Source of the DNA: Chrysogorgia sp. JL179-B06
Taxonomy: Eukaryota; Cnidaria; Anthozoa; Scleralcyonacea; Chrysogorgiidae
Assembly (NCBI GenBank): GCA_035772405.1
Contig: JAYKKM010000196.1
Location: 3,893,001 to 3,957,000, forward strand
DNA: 64,000 nt
Reading direction: 5' to 3'
Positions 31,735 through 45,500 of the stretch are shown piece by piece. The translations under genes were made by a program, and so were the position numbers. The notes beneath the pieces are model-generated. The model made no database searches. It had not been told where the DNA came from and saw only the letters and a list, made by a program, of their open reading frames with translations. How positions within the stretch are numbered: the stretch's first letter is position 1; each line of letters starts with the position of its first letter.

Positions 31735-32094
31735 TCAAGTACATGTAGTATTTTCTTGTTTGATCGACTCAGCCTTTTCCACGGCTTGATTTCCCTTCGT
31801 GATTTTCTCCTTAAATCGTCGCAACTCTAGTACTTTCTCGTCCGACATTCTCAACACTTCTTCGACGTCTTTGACCCAGTCTTGAACTTGTTGTTCAGTT
31901 TCTTCTTTGCTGAATTTCAGTTCGACAATGTCTTCCTTTAAAACGTGGCTCGCTTCGATTTTAGCTTTGATCGAAGCTTCATGTCTGGTTATCTCTTCGA
32001 GGTTTCCCTTTTCAATCACTTCGGCGCTTTTACTTACGGTAAATTTTAATGTTCGTAGCTTGTCGTCAAGCTCTTTTAACTTGGTAGATTCCAT
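31735..32094 (-). pseudogene. BEL/Pao-type gag N-terminal fragment
   Basis: The 119-codon frame starts MESTKLKELDDKLRTLKFTV and is almost entirely charged coiled coil, resembling the N-terminal gag region (DUF1759-like) of BEL/Pao polyproteins. It ends abruptly at TAG in unrelated sequence; protease, RT and integrase are absent. Its position directly after a primer-binding-like site supports an LTR element truncated downstream. Confidence 0.55.
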
Positions 32095-32257
32095 GGTTTT
32101 CTATGACTTTGGGCTCTATAAAGGCGAAGTTTTGTCGCTGCCGCTGTAGTCTAGACGTGTCACAGATTCAGTGCGTATCACCAGTTGTTTTGTTTTGAAC
32201 TTCGGGTTCTTGCTCTTGTTCGAGCCACAAATCACATAAATCCCGTCGTCGGAGGTG

Positions 32258-32492
32258 CCACTATATGGGGAAATCTGCCTCCCTAAATCCCCAATACTTC
32301 ACACAGGTTTAAAGTTTCTATTATTACAGTTTCGCTTCGCTAGTTCACAGTTTCGCTTTCTACATCATAGTCTTGCTTTCTCTCACGATGAAAAGTACAT
32401 GCGTTTTTAAGATGGCCCCTGATTGGCTAACACTAATTAGATTAAATCAGGCTATCGACTTGTTATTGTAAACAAATATCAAGTTCCCGACA
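32258..32492 (-). mobile_element. putative LTR and primer-binding site of the BEL/Pao fragment
   Basis: On minus, a block starting TGTCGGGAACTTGATA ends near TTTCCCCATATA. It is followed at once by TGGCACCTCCGACGACGGGA, which could pair with a tRNA 3' end (..GGTGCCA). A 5' untranslated stretch follows, then the gag frame. No second LTR is seen. Confidence 0.5.
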
Positions 32493-32499
32493 GGAAAGA

Positions 32500-33200
32500 G
32501 TTAAATATAATGTAAAGGCCATAATATTTTGTCATTTCCATGTTTAAACACAGTTACGATAAACAACGTCAAGGATTAATGAGAAGAACATCAAATCCAA
32601 CGTACTACAACCATCTAGCACAACAATAATTTTCCCTACTTCTAGCTCCTTTTTGCTGTCAACACATTCAATATATTTTTTGTATCAGGTTTACCCCAAG
32701 GCGCAAAGCATTGTGTACTATTTGCGAAAGGAGCGAATAGTCGGGAAATGCTTGTGCTGGGCATAATTATCCAAGCATCTTCTTGGTACGTGTTTTAAAT
32801 ACAAGAGAATATTGATTTGTCTATTGTGACTACTATAGTTGAGAATCTCTTGTTGAGATTCCTATTGAACATTTGAAATTGTTTGATAACTATTGTTGAG
32901 ATTGATTGATACTGTCATTGAATCATTTGTTTGATTTGAGATAGATTTGTAGACAAAGAAAGTTACTAAACTATAATCATATGTATATGTACCATTGCTT
33001 TTAAGACTGTCAAATGATGCGGAAGAAAATCAAGGCTCCTATAGTATAATGGAGCAGTATTGGCTAAATACGAGGTCCGGTGAAAAACAGTTTTCAAACC
33101 AAAAAAGTGCTGAAAAATGTACTCCGACAATAGTGAGCATAACGAGAGGGAATTTTATTATCCCCAAGACGACGTCCCAAGCACAAGTGCTGGAAATTAA
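32500..33200. other. intergenic, no gene recognised
   Basis: AT-rich. A short frame at 32995-33210 has no recognised domain. Confidence 0.35.
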
Positions 33201-33355
33201 CGGGTGTTAGATAATAGATAGATCGTTTAATAAAATTATACATCTTGCAGTCATAGACTGAATTGCATGATCATGTACAATATTTACAGTAAAAATTTTA
33301 AAACACTTATTATTCTAAGCTATATAAAAAAATAAATCTTAAACTATTATGAATA

Positions 33356-33664
33356 TTACACACTATAGTCGCTACAGTATTTGTGAATAAACGAGTCCTC
33401 GCACGCGGTTCTCAGGTTAGGCGTTTCGAAAAGTCTCTGTTTTCTTAAATGTCTGGTATACGAGTTAGCTATAGGTGGTAAAATGTCTGTCAATTTATGC
33501 AGTGGATCGTTGACTATACTTGAAAATAGCCTTCTGCATAACATCTCTCTCCGGGAAATGAGGGTAGATAGATTCGCGGCAATCAAGGCATTCTTGTAAG
33601 ATATTAACTCAGGATAGATTATCAACATGGCACGTTTTTGAATGCGTTCTATCTCATTTCTATT
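33356..33664 (-). pseudogene. LINE reverse-transcriptase C-terminal fragment
   Basis: The frame reads EIERIQKRAMLIIYPELISY, then ISRREMLCRRLFSSIV and LPPIANSYTRHLRKQR, ending at TAG. This is a typical ORF2 C-terminus of an invertebrate non-LTR element, 5'-truncated. An AT-rich 3' tail extends to about 33200. Confidence 0.7.
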
Positions 33665-34079
33665 TCATTACAATAGCGATATTGACATCCAAAATTTATT
33701 GATAGTCGACGACCGGAAAACACGAAGGAAACGGAATACGACCAGGTACTTTTTGTCTATAAATGAAGTACGAGAAATTCAAACCATACCTGCCAAGGTA
33801 TTAAACATCCACCTCGCCAAATATTTCATTAACACTCGCAAGAAAAATGGCGAAGTTTGCGAGCCTTCGTCACATTAAAACAAAATAATGAAAAGCTGTG
33901 AGATGGGAAAAATAAATAAGTTATTTACTAAACTTTGTCGGTCCGTACTGGAAAAATATTGCCCGAGGTCTTGACTGTACGGAACGAGGCACGGACCTCC
34001 AGCTTGGTAAATGACAATGTATATATTTTCGACATATTTATACACCTGCTGAATTACTCCAAATTGTGTCAAGCCAAAA

Positions 34080-34230
34080 ATGTTATCACAAGGTAAGAAT
34101 ATAACAAACTTATGCCTGTGGTTGCCTTTCTTAAAGGAAAAATAACTTTATCAAGAAATTATAAATTAATATTGAAACATGCTTTAATATTTAACGAGAA
34201 ATAAATTACTATTGAAACATGCTTGTATTG
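34080..34230 (+). repeat. dispersed repeat, inverted copy at 48040-48190
   Basis: ATGTTATCACAAGGTAAGAA, CTTTCTTAAAGGAA and TTAATATTGAAACATGCTT match the reverse complement of 48040-48190. Confidence 0.6.
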
Positions 34231-34454
34231 CTGTTGCGATGGTTATTTTCCACGCTGACTCAATCCGTCTTTGAGTTAACGTCATCTTGAACACGGGACT
34301 AGAGATTATTCATTCTCTTCGTTTTGCATCAAGACTAAATAATTATTTTGTTTGAAGAACGTCGTCGTTGAGCGTGTCGTAAAATAATTACTTATTATGT
34401 GACCGCATCAGCAAAGCAAAACACCCAAGTCAGGAGAGCTTTATACCCGAGTCT

Positions 34455-35159
34455 GGTGAAATGCTCTCTTATGCAACAGAGATCTGGTGTCCTAGTGGCG
34501 GAAGACTTTCAAAGAAGGTTGAAGGTGTCCAGAGGAGAGCGACGTTATGGATTTTGAGTAAAAATCGCGGGGAATTCATGACTTATGCGGAACGTTTAAC
34601 TTCACTAAATATAATCCCACCAGTGTATGATAGAGAAATGAAAGACTTAGTCTTTTATTATAAATGCACGCATTATATCACAGATCTAAACATTTTACAG
34701 TATGTCCCTATCACTGTAAGTAGGACTCGTGCAGGCTCCGCATCTCTTCTAAAAACACCATACTGTAAAACTAGCACATTCCAAGGGTCGTATTTCATCA
34801 AAAAAGTAAAACTGTGGAATTACGTACTTAAGTCTGCTCCTCCTAACTCCTTTCATACCATCTCCATGTTTAAATCGTACCTACTAATCCTGACATGTTC
34901 AGTTCACACTCAATAACTACATTTTGAGTATTTTGTGTAAGTTTTTTTCCTTCTTTTTCTCCCTTTCTTTCCCTCCGTTGTAAATCATTCCTTTCATCTT
35001 ACTGGTGAGCACCTTGCATGGGACTTTGTCCCGTTTGTGCTTTGCCAATTTTTGGCATACATTAGATTTATGTATCCTCTGTACATACATACATGTTTGT
35101 ATTAATAGTGTATGCAATTATTAGTTAATTTAATGCCAAAAATAAAGTTATTAAAAAAA
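34455..35159 (+). mobile_element. 5'-truncated LINE (CR1/jockey-like) with 3' UTR and poly-A
   Basis: The frame 34461-34916 reads LSYATEIWCPSGGRLSKKVE, VEGVQRRATLWIL, YAERLTSLNIIPP and LVFYYKCTH. This is the C-terminal end of an RT polyprotein, 151 codons without a break. A 240-bp 3' UTR, AATAAAG and an A-run end at about 35159. This is the freshest retroelement copy here. The 5' truncation is typical of target-primed insertion. Confidence 0.8.
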
Positions 35160-35490
35160 AGCAAGATATATGTCTTAAATAGCACACAAGTATATACTGT
35201 TTATACCAACATTCTTATTTAAACGATTTAAAACTGCTTATCTATCTCGACGTTTAAATCTAAACTACATAGTTATTTCCTGCAATAAACTTCCATCTTT
35301 TACACACCGCCGTGATAGCTATATTTTCACTTTTCTATGTAATTTTATTTGTCATTCCTGTTGGGGACGGTTGTAAATTGGGACTTCGTTCTGTTACCGT
35401 CTTCTGTCACACATTTTTTGTAATTTCGTATTAGCGTAATATTATATTGTATATTCTATGTATGTGACAAATAAACAAATTCAAATAAGA
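35160..35490 (+). mobile_element. second LINE 3' end
   Basis: A frame fragment with THRRDSYIF is followed by a 3' tail ending TGTGACAAATAAACAAATTC. It directly abuts the previous element. Confidence 0.45.
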
Positions 35491-36258
35491 ATTGACATTT
35501 AAGAAATAGAAAGCATTTTCCGTGTTTCCATCGAGTTATAGAAACACGAGTGGAAGTTTGGGAGAACGAGAAATTGTAGTGGGAACAGGAGCCCGCAAGG
35601 GGAGTGTTTCCACGCTATTTCGAGTTCTCCCAAACTTTCACGATCCTTTAGTGAATTTTATTCTTTTTTATTTTCAAGTTTTTATTGTCTGCTTTTACAA
35701 TAGAGCAAAGTAACTAAGCACTGAGAGATCTCAAAACAGAGATATCGAACTTTGTCAATCGTTATACATTACAGTACATTTATAGCCCGTAACCGTCCTT
35801 ACCAATACCGGTATATACAACAGCCATGGCAGGGGTAGTTGTTTTGCTACAAGTTTTATTTTTATTAGCTATTAATCTTGATAAAAGGACTGTTTTTATC
35901 ACACTTTAAATAGTATATCAATCATGATATAAATCTACCGTTACATACACTATACTTAATCTCTTCGAGATTGTGTTAAGTATTTACTTTAATAGCATTT
36001 CTAGAACTGCACACTGACATGACTTGAATATTGGATGGATCAACCATTAAAGCACACAATAGAGTTTTCATACAGATGGCGGCAGCACGGAAACGAGGCT
36101 CGTGGGTCAAAACAAAATCAAATAGTATTCCCTGAGTTTGCATTGTTCCACAAGTGGTCACAAGCCTCGTAATTCCGTTCTGGCCGCCATAGAAAGAAAT
36201 AAACTTCGGTATGGCCGAGTATACACTACTATTAAAATCCCCAGCAACTTTATTTTTC

Positions 36259-36549
36259 TTAAGATTCAGCAGCTTTTATGGCTTTCTTGTGCTTTACTCC
36301 CGAGAGTTTGGTCGTTGTATTGGAACACTCTCGATCTGCCTTTGTAATCTTTGAGAAGTCCAATTTTTCCAACTGTGGTATTTTGCAAATAATGTAATCT
36401 CGATAACCCTTTATGTCTTCTATTGGGTTACCATGAAGAGTGAGCGATCTCAGGTTTCTGAGAGCAACAAGTTTATCAATCTCAGATAGTTTTTCAATGC
36501 AGTTCCCATGAATGTTAAGAACTTTGATTTCAGGATATTGCAGGATAAC
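36259..36549 (-). CDS. LRRC51: LRRC51 exon 4 (last LRRs, stop)
   Basis: This exon has 96 codons plus TAA and an aatag acceptor. It encodes VLNIHGNCIEKLSEIDKL, LRSLTLHGNPIED and the LRR-cap region YIICKIPQLEKLDFSKIT. The tail KKAIKAAES is basic then short. Confidence 0.93.
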   Translation of the reverse strand, partial: VILQYPEIKVLNIHGNCIEKLSEIDKLVALRNLRSLTLHGNPIEDIKGYRDYIICKIPQLEKLDFSKITKADRECSNTTTKLSGVKHKKAIKAAES

Positions 36550-39500
36550 CTATTAAAAAGAACAATTGATTTTAAAGTGCCCTGTGATCAAATTTTTGGT
36601 ATCCCGAATTTTTACATATTTGTAAAGAACATGGTGTTCTTACTTAACTTGCCAAATTTCAAGCAATTGCGAGCATGGGAAGTCGCCTTTTCAGACTGTT
36701 TTATACGGCCGCGATTACTCTAACATGTTCCGAACGTTTAGGTTGGGTCGTGGCTAGATGGTAGGTCTGAGTCGTCTTCTGGACGATCTTTTTTAGCATC
36801 CGCGAGAGGTTGGACGAAATGAGATATTGTTACGATTGCCTGTATGATGAAATACATAATGGGAACTGCTAACCCCAAATACTAATAAAAGGATCGTCCA
36901 GAAGACGACTCAGACCTAGTACCTCACGGTCACCTCAACTGCGAGTATACCATCTAGCCACGACCTTTAGGTTGCGATTAGAGGAAATGACGTCAAAGAC
37001 TCAACACGTGGTTAGTTGTGTATGAATATAAAGCTACTTGGGGAAACCTTTCTATTGTAACTTGTCGTATAATTTCCATAAAGCTTTGTCACGTGTTGAG
37101 TCTCTGACGTCACAATCACATACTCTGCTGTGGAATCGCGGTTCGTCTGGAACAAGTTTTGAGCAATGGCGGACAAAATTTGGGCGACTTTGGAAGTTAA
37201 ATTTCTTGTGATAGAATGTTTGTTGCGAACATTTATTAACTTAAAATGATGTTCTGTAACAAAAAATGCCAGGAAACGTAATGTGATATTTCGTCACAGG
37301 AGCACTTTAATATTAGGAGTAATAAAATCTTATATAAGTAAGCTTATATAAGAACAACAAAAATGGGAAGACTACAATAAGCTTATGGTCCAACCATTTC
37401 AAAATGGTTGGACGTTGCCAACGTCCAACCATATTGCTGTGGTATGTCGCCAAAGAGAGAAGGTAAAAGATGAAAATCTGAAGCGGGGAAACGTGCGACT
37501 CGTCACAGAAGAAACAGATGGTCCAATCTTCAAGATAGAAGAAGTTTCAACAGCGAAATACCCGGACAAATGACTACTGACGTTTTTAAATGCAAGCTGA
37601 CGTTTTTAAACGAAACCGAAGTCCGTGCAATGTAATAGTTACATAGATCTGGCTGTCATCAAGCAAACAGGAGATCCTCCGTTGAAGAAGGGCAAGGTCA
37701 AACTATGATTGTTGATCCATGACAACGAAACATCGTGGTATGGCTACAAGTACACAGAAACGGTGTAACAGACGAACTAACATTCCAAATTGTAGAGAAA
37801 ACAAACAAGCCACTATTATCTGCCGAAACCTATGAGGAATTGGGTTTGGTGAAAGTCACTGTTGGGGATGCAATACTAGTGAATAGCGTGGTGGGAGAAA
37901 CAGCGAAGTATTGAATTCCACTCACGAAGGAGAAAATTGTGAGGGAATACAAGGATGTCTTCGAAGGCCTTGGGCATATTGGAGGACGCACGAAGATGAA
38001 TAAATGTGGCACCAAAGAAAGAACTCAAAGAGAAGATTGCGGAGGAGACGGCATAATGCAGAAACTGAGAGAACCAAATAGGTGGATCAGCAGCATAGTC
38101 GTTGTCTCGAAACCAAACAAGATTAGGATCTGTCTCGATCCCCGACATCTACATAAAGCGATACTGAGGCCCAAGTATCAATGCCAACTAGAAGAAATTC
38201 TACAAAATCTACAAAAGCAAAGGTCTTCACCATCCCAGATGCGAAAGATGGAGATCAGATGAAGCAAGCAGTAAGAAAATAACTTTGTGGACTCCATTTG
38301 GTAGGTATAGATACTTCCGAATGCCATTTGGTATAAATTTGGCACCGGAAGGGTTCGAATGCAGGCTGCACGAAAAGGTCGCCGGTTTGGAAGGTGTAGA
38401 AATCCTGAGAGATGACTTGCTGGTGGTGGGACATGGGGATACCCAACGATAAAAATCTGAGAAGTAAGAAGATGAACTTTGGAAGAAACAGCAAGTCGTG
38501 TTCATGGGCCACGCGATCATGAGTAAAGATGAACTCAAGTCAAATCCAGACAAGATCAAGGCAATGAATAAAATGCCCAAGTCAAGGACTCTTAGAAAGA
38601 GACTCTTAGTCTACTTGGTTTTATCAACTACCTGTCGAGATATCTTCCGACACTGTCCGAGGTAGTCCAGCCTTTGAGAAACCTGACCTATAAGAGAGCG
38701 CCCACTTAATTTGGTCCACGCAGCATGACAAAGCCTTCGAAGCTGTAAAGAGGCTAGTGGTCAGTCATCCGGTCCTCACATTTTATGACATCAATGATGA
38801 AGTCACAATGCAATGCGATGCCGGCGAACATGGTCTTGGCCAACCAATTGCTTTCGCGTCGCGAACATTGTCCACAGCTGAGCAGAAATACGCGCAGATT
38901 GCGAAACAGTGTTTGGCAATTGTATTTGGTTGCCAAACGTTTTCGCAGTATATATCCAGGAGAGAGAAAGCTGAACAGAAAGCTGCAGAGCAAGATCCGG
39001 TCATGCAGACCCCAAAGACCACCATTTTAATGGGATGGCCAGAGCAGAGAGAAGAGGTCTCAGCACTAGAGGTCTCAGTACTCTGTTTAAAAGTCAGCGA
39101 ATTATCATCCCTAAAGCCATGCGAGCTGAAATAACCACCAGAACCCATCCATCTCCTCAAGGAATCGCAGCGCGCATCCGGAAAGCGAGATATCTAGTCT
39201 TTTTTACCTCTATGAGTAAAGACATCCAGGAAGCTATCGAGAAATGCGAGGTATGGCTGAGTATCAAGTAAAGAACGTGCAACAGTCACATGACGTACCG
39301 AGTTTACACGTGAGCATGATACCTAAACAGTCATTTAAAACAGAAAGCAAAAAGTAGCTCTACCCAGTGCTATGTCCCTGTTAATATCAAATAAGAGCAA
39401 TTTAAAAAACATTCATATATTTTAAGTAAGATAAAGAGCTGGCAATATCAGAAAATATCCTATTGTAGTGTAGTGTAAAGTTAACTTACTTTATCGATAG

Positions 39501-42500
39501 ATGGTAGGTAGTTAAATGATAGATCAAGCCAAGAAAGTTGACTGGGGCTTTCAAGTAGTGCTTCAATGGTTGGTTCAAAGCCAGTAAAATGCGATAAGGA
39601 ATTGTTATTCAAACGTAAAGCATTGGTTTTGTACTTCTGGCTTGAATGTTGTCTCTGAAAAGATACATGACTATATATTAATACAGTTGAATAAGTCTCA
39701 AATATCAAATAAGTAATAGGGAGGTGGAGGTCAGGATGTCAGCCCTATATATTGCTGCTTATAACCACTGACCTCTTTATGTAACTGGACTGCGGGATCT
39801 CCCCAAAAAGTGTCGTAAAAAGGATGACGTCAGCTGGATTCGTTTGCCATTAAATTGTAGCGGTGTTTTGATAATCGATGGCCAAGAAGCGTCACAGTTC
39901 AGTTATGATTTTTCGCAACCAACCAACCCATAGTGATTGCGTAAACTTATAGATTAACGTGACATAACGTTTGTGGAATTTTTTTTCTGTAGCGAATTTT
40001 CTCAAAATCCTTTGCGAGGAAAAAGTAAAACTGAACTATGACAAAGTAAAACTGAACTGTGACAAAGTAAAACTGAACTGTGAAAAATTACAACTGAACT
40101 GTGAAAAAGTAAAACTGAACTGTGAAAAATTACAACTGAACTGTGAAAAAGTAAAACTGAACTGTGAAAAAGTAAAACTGAACTGTGACAAAGTAAAACT
40201 GAACTGTGAAAAAGTAAAACTGAACTGTGACAAAGTAAAACTGAACTGTGAAAAAGTAAAACTGAACTGTGAAAAAGTAAAACTGAACTGTGACAAAGTA
40301 AAACTGAACTGTGAAAAAGTAAAACTGAACTGTGACAAAGTAAAACTGAACTGTGAAAAATTACAACTGAACTGTGAAAAAGTAAAACTGAACTGTGAAA
40401 AAGTAAAACTGAACTGTGACAAAGTAAAACTGAACTGTGAAAAAGTAAAACTGAACTGTGAAAAAGTAAAACTGAACTGTGAAAAATTACAACTGAACTG
40501 TGACAAAGTAAAACTGAACTGTGAAAAAGTAAAACTGAACTGTGAAAAAGTAAAACTGAACTGTGACAAAGTACAACTGAACTGTGACAAAGTAAAACTG
40601 AACTGTGAAAAAGTAAAACTGAACTGTGAAAAAGTAAAACTGAACTGTGACAAAGTAAAACTGAACTGTGACAAAGTAAAACTGAACTGTGAAAAAGTAA
40701 AACTGAACTGTGAAAAATTACAACTGAACTGTGACAAAGTAAAACTGAACTGTGAAAAAGTACAACTGAACTGTGACAAAGTAAAACTGAACTGTGAAAA
40801 AGTAAAACTGAACTGTGAAAAAGTAAAACTGAACTGTGACAAAGTAAAACTGAACTGTGACAAAGTAAAACTGAACTGTGAAAAAGTAAAACTGAACTGT
40901 GAAAAATTACAACTGAACTGTGACAAAGTAAAACTGAACTGTGAAAAAGTAAAACTGAACTGTGAAAAAGTAAAACTGAACTGTGACAAAGTACAACTGA
41001 ACTGTGACAAAGTAAAACTGAACTGTGACAAAGTAAAACTGAACTGTGACAAAGTAAAACTGAACTGTGAAAAAGTAAAACTGAACTGTGAAAAATTACA
41101 ACTGAACTGTGACAAAAGTAAAACTGAACTGTGAAAAATTACAACTGAACTGTGAAAAAGTAAAACTGAACTGTGAAAAAGTAAAACTGAACTGTGACAA
41201 AGTAAAACTGAACTGTGAAAAATTACAACTGAACTGTGAAAAAGTAAAACTGAACTGTGAAAAAGTAAAACTGAACTGTGACAAAGTAAAACTGAACTGT
41301 GAAAAAGTAAAACTGAACTGTGACAAAGTAAAACTGAACTGTGAAAAAGTAAAACTGAACTGTGAAAAAGTAAAACTGAACTGTGACAAAGTAAAACTGA
41401 ACTGTGAAAAAGTAAAACTGAACTGTGACAAAGTAAAACTGAACTGTGAAAAATTACAACTGAACTGTGAAAAAGTAAAACTGAACTGTGAAAAATTACA
41501 ACTGAACTGTGACAAAGTAAAACTGAACTGTGAAAAAGTAAAACTGAACTGTGAAAAAGTAAAACTGAACTGTGACAAAGTACAACTGAACTGTGACAAA
41601 GTAAAACTGAACTGTGACAAAGTAAAACTGAACTGTGACAAAGTAAAACTGAACTGTGAAAAAGTAAAACTGAACTGTGAAAAATTACAACTGAACTGTG
41701 ACAAAGTAAAACTGAACTGTGACAAAGTACAACTGAACTGTGAAAAAGTAAAACTGAACTGTGAAAAAGTAAAACTGAACTGTGACAAAGTAAAACTGAA
41801 CTGTGAAAAATTACAACTGAACTGTGAAAAAGTAAAACTGAACTGTGAAAAAGTAAAACTGAACTGTGACAAAGTAAAACTGAACTGTGAAAAAGTAAAA
41901 CTGAACTGTGAAAAATTACAACTGAACTGTGACAAAGTAAAACTGAACTGTGACAAAGTAAAACTGAACTGTGACAAAGTAAAACTGAACTGTGAAAAAG
42001 TAAAACTGAACTGTGACAAAGTAAAACTGAACTGTGAAAAATTACAACTGAACTGTAAAAATCACAACTGAACTGTGAAAAATTACAACTGAACTGTGAA
42101 AAATTACAACTGAACTGTAAAAATCACATCTGAACTGTGACAAAGTAAAACTGAACTGTGAAAAATTACAACTGAACTGTGAAAAATTACAACTGAACTG
42201 TGAAAAAGTAAAACTGAACTGTGACAAAGTAAAACTGAACTGTGAAAAATTACAACTGAACTGTAAAAATTACAACTGAACTGTGAAAAATTACAACTGA
42301 ACTGTAAAAATCACATCTGAACTGTGACAAAGTAAAACTGAACTGTGAAAAATGTGAAAAAGTAAAACTTCAGTTTTTCTATGAAAAATTACAACTGAAA
42401 TGTGAATAATTAAAACTGAACTATGAAAAATCATAACTGAATTGTGAAAATCACATCTGAACTGTGACCCTTCTGGGCCATCGTAAGATAATTGTAGTTG

Positions 42501-45500
42501 CCTATTCATATATAAGTCTGAGTGTTGACAATTAGGCATTTTGGAACGTTTTCTGCTCATAAGAAACATATGTTACAATTTTTTTTTTTAATATCGAGTT
42601 TCGTATTTGAGGAGGGAAAATGTCGTACTGTGTTTTAGTGTATGAACATGAGAAAAGGTACTCCAGCTGATGCCATCCTTTTTACAATACTTTTGTGAGT
42701 CATTGGTAATGGGACCTTGCAGTGCAGTTATATAAAGAGGTCAGTACTTCTAAACATACAGCTTGGGCCTGCCTCGCTGACTTTTGGAAGCTTGGGGTAT
42801 ACTGTCAGGTATTTACACATTTTCCATTTCTTTTTGCTATTTCTGGAGTTCAACCATTAGTATAAAATGGTAGATGAATGACTTGCAGTGTGCACTATGT
42901 TAGATAAATGGGAACTCATGAGTAATTTTTCCATAATTTGGGGATTCTGGTACATACTTTTATATCTGAAACCAAATGATTAGAGCTGTTGAAATGGCGG
43001 GCTACAGGTTTGTCAACATCATTGTTTCTCACGGAACGAAGATGTTCAGCAAACCTGTCTGAAAGGCATCGTCCAGTTTCACCGATGTAGAGTTTGGGGC
43101 ATTTATCGCAAGAAATGCAATAAATAATGTTGGTGGACGTGCGTGAAAAAGTATGACGGATTGTGCATGTGATGTGTACGGATTACTGTACTGGGATTGA
43201 GGAAAGGGCAAGTGTTCCCGCTTGATGCCTAGGTGTTTTGTTTAAGGGCACTATGTACTAAGGAATCACGGATGTTTTTTTACGGCGAAAAGGGTTATCG
43301 GTGAAAATGATTTTGTAAAATGTGAAAATTCCGATTGATAATATCTTTAACTTTAAAATTGAAAGGATGAAATGTTAGAACTAGTGGAATTTTGTTGTTC
43401 GAAACTTGTTCTAAAGGTGGTTCAAGCTATAGGGTGTCTAAACGGGGGACGAGAAAAACGTTCTGAACGGCGAGGTCTAGAAGGTTGTTAGGGTATAACC
43501 ACGTCTTCATTAAGTTACGTCTTATTAACCACGTTAAACAAAAATATATGTATATATAATTTCATTGTTTTGGCTTCGAAATCTTGGTCGTCGTTACATA
43601 AGCGGCGAAGACGCAACAATTGAGAGTAAGGGATGGATTGCTTAGTGTGGTTGGAATGAGAGGAAGAAAATAGAAGATAACTATGGGAGTCAGTAGGCTT
43701 GTACGAGACAGACATTTTCAGCGAATCACATTCAGCATCAAACGAAAAAAGGGTAAGCATTAGTTCTGCTAAGCGAAGTAACGGAGTGCGCTGATCAAAG
43801 AAAAACTTCAGTGGTTCAACGATGGGATCGAATGACGGTGTATAAGGACTTGACGTCCATGGTGAAAATAAATTTTTCGGAACTATACCGAAACGTAACT
43901 GGTGTAAGGCATATTTAATAGTCTTTGATATAAGAAGACAACTTATTAACCAAAGGAGACATAACGTTGTGTCGTTGTCTAGAAAATTGGAAATGAGCTC
44001 TGTGGGGCAACTACAAGCGGAAACAATCGGCCTGCCAGGATTGTTAGGTTTCAATGAATTTTAGGTAGGAAATATATTACATTAAGTAGAAAATTTTAGG
44101 TAGGAAGTATATGGCGTTCTGGGGTTGTTAATATAAGGTTAGATGCAGAGGCAGACAATTCGCTGGCTTCAATGAAATTCTTGATGGTAGTTTTGACGGA
44201 TTTTTGGTGAGATTGATTGGGATTGGAATTCAACTTAGTATAAAAGTTGGTGTCACTGAGTTTGCGAAGAGCCTCTTGTCAATACAAGTCTGCTCTCCAA
44301 ACAACAACAGCGCCACATTTGTCCGCAGGTTTTATGTCATTGTAGCAACATTTTCATCCTAGATCTGTGTAATGTTACTACTTGGGCCACAAATGTCACA
44401 TGTTATTACCGGTACCTTAATTATGACACGTCACGCAGATACAATGGAAGGTGAATATACAGTAACAGTCCAAATATGCAACTCCCATGGGAATTATGTA
44501 ATCAAATAAACAACATTTTTAAAGACAACACAACATTTTTATATAAAACTTTTAATAGTAAAATTGTAAAATATATAGATAACTGAACAAGTCACTGAAC
44601 CTACATGTACTACAGTATCTTGTGTGGTAATATTATTTCAAAAGGTTTTGTTATGATTATTCTAATTACATCTCCATATTAAGATTTTTAGCTTTCAGGT
44701 AATCTTGCATCTTTTATATTCATCTTATCAGGCCCACAAAGTGGGTAGATGACAAGGGTCTATTCCTCATGGGGGCCTCACAAACATTGTATGGGAAAAT
44801 CAATGAAATACTGTCCTATGGAGCTATACAATTACTGTGGCTTCTCAGTTGGCAACCTGTGGATAACTGCATCATGGCAGATTAATGTAAAAGGTACGTG
44901 ATTATACTATTATTACACCAGAAATGTTTTTATCCCTGAACTATAAGAAGAGATGGCAAGGGGAAATCTCTGCATAAGCAGGGAAAACTGCATTAATTAA
45001 ATGGAAATGATGCTAAACCATCCATGGCTCCTTTTCTGGCTAAATTGTTTCTGTTTTCTACCCACAAATCCACTAAGTGACTGTTGATGCGTTAATATAG
45101 CCATTACTAGCCATGGTCATAGTTCTCTTTCATTTCAACTTATTTAATGTTACTGCACATTAAATTTGTCAATATCATTGGACAAGGTGTATAACCTATA
45201 CACAAACTGTCCTAAGGCTAAACTTTGTCCAAGTCTGACTCGGCAAAGTTTTGTGGGAGCACGCTGTACTTCTTAGTGTGAGTGCATGGATGAGTCTGCA
45301 ATGCAGGCTTTTAGCCAGGCGGCCATCCTAGACAGCCACTTTTGAAAATCAGATTTTTGGACGGCCACTTTTCGTATGGACGGCCATGGACGACCAAGGC
45401 AAAATATTTTCCTCAAACAACTACTTACAAGTTTTCCCCTTTCTAATGTTTCTTGATTTCTGTTAGCTGCTGTTTATTTTAGCTATTGTGTAGGTTTCGT

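Noticed and set aside
39971..42071. Two long open frames of KVKLNCE repeats
   Set aside because: Period 21 bp keeps every frame free of stops, including the antisense. No splice or start context; treated as satellite.
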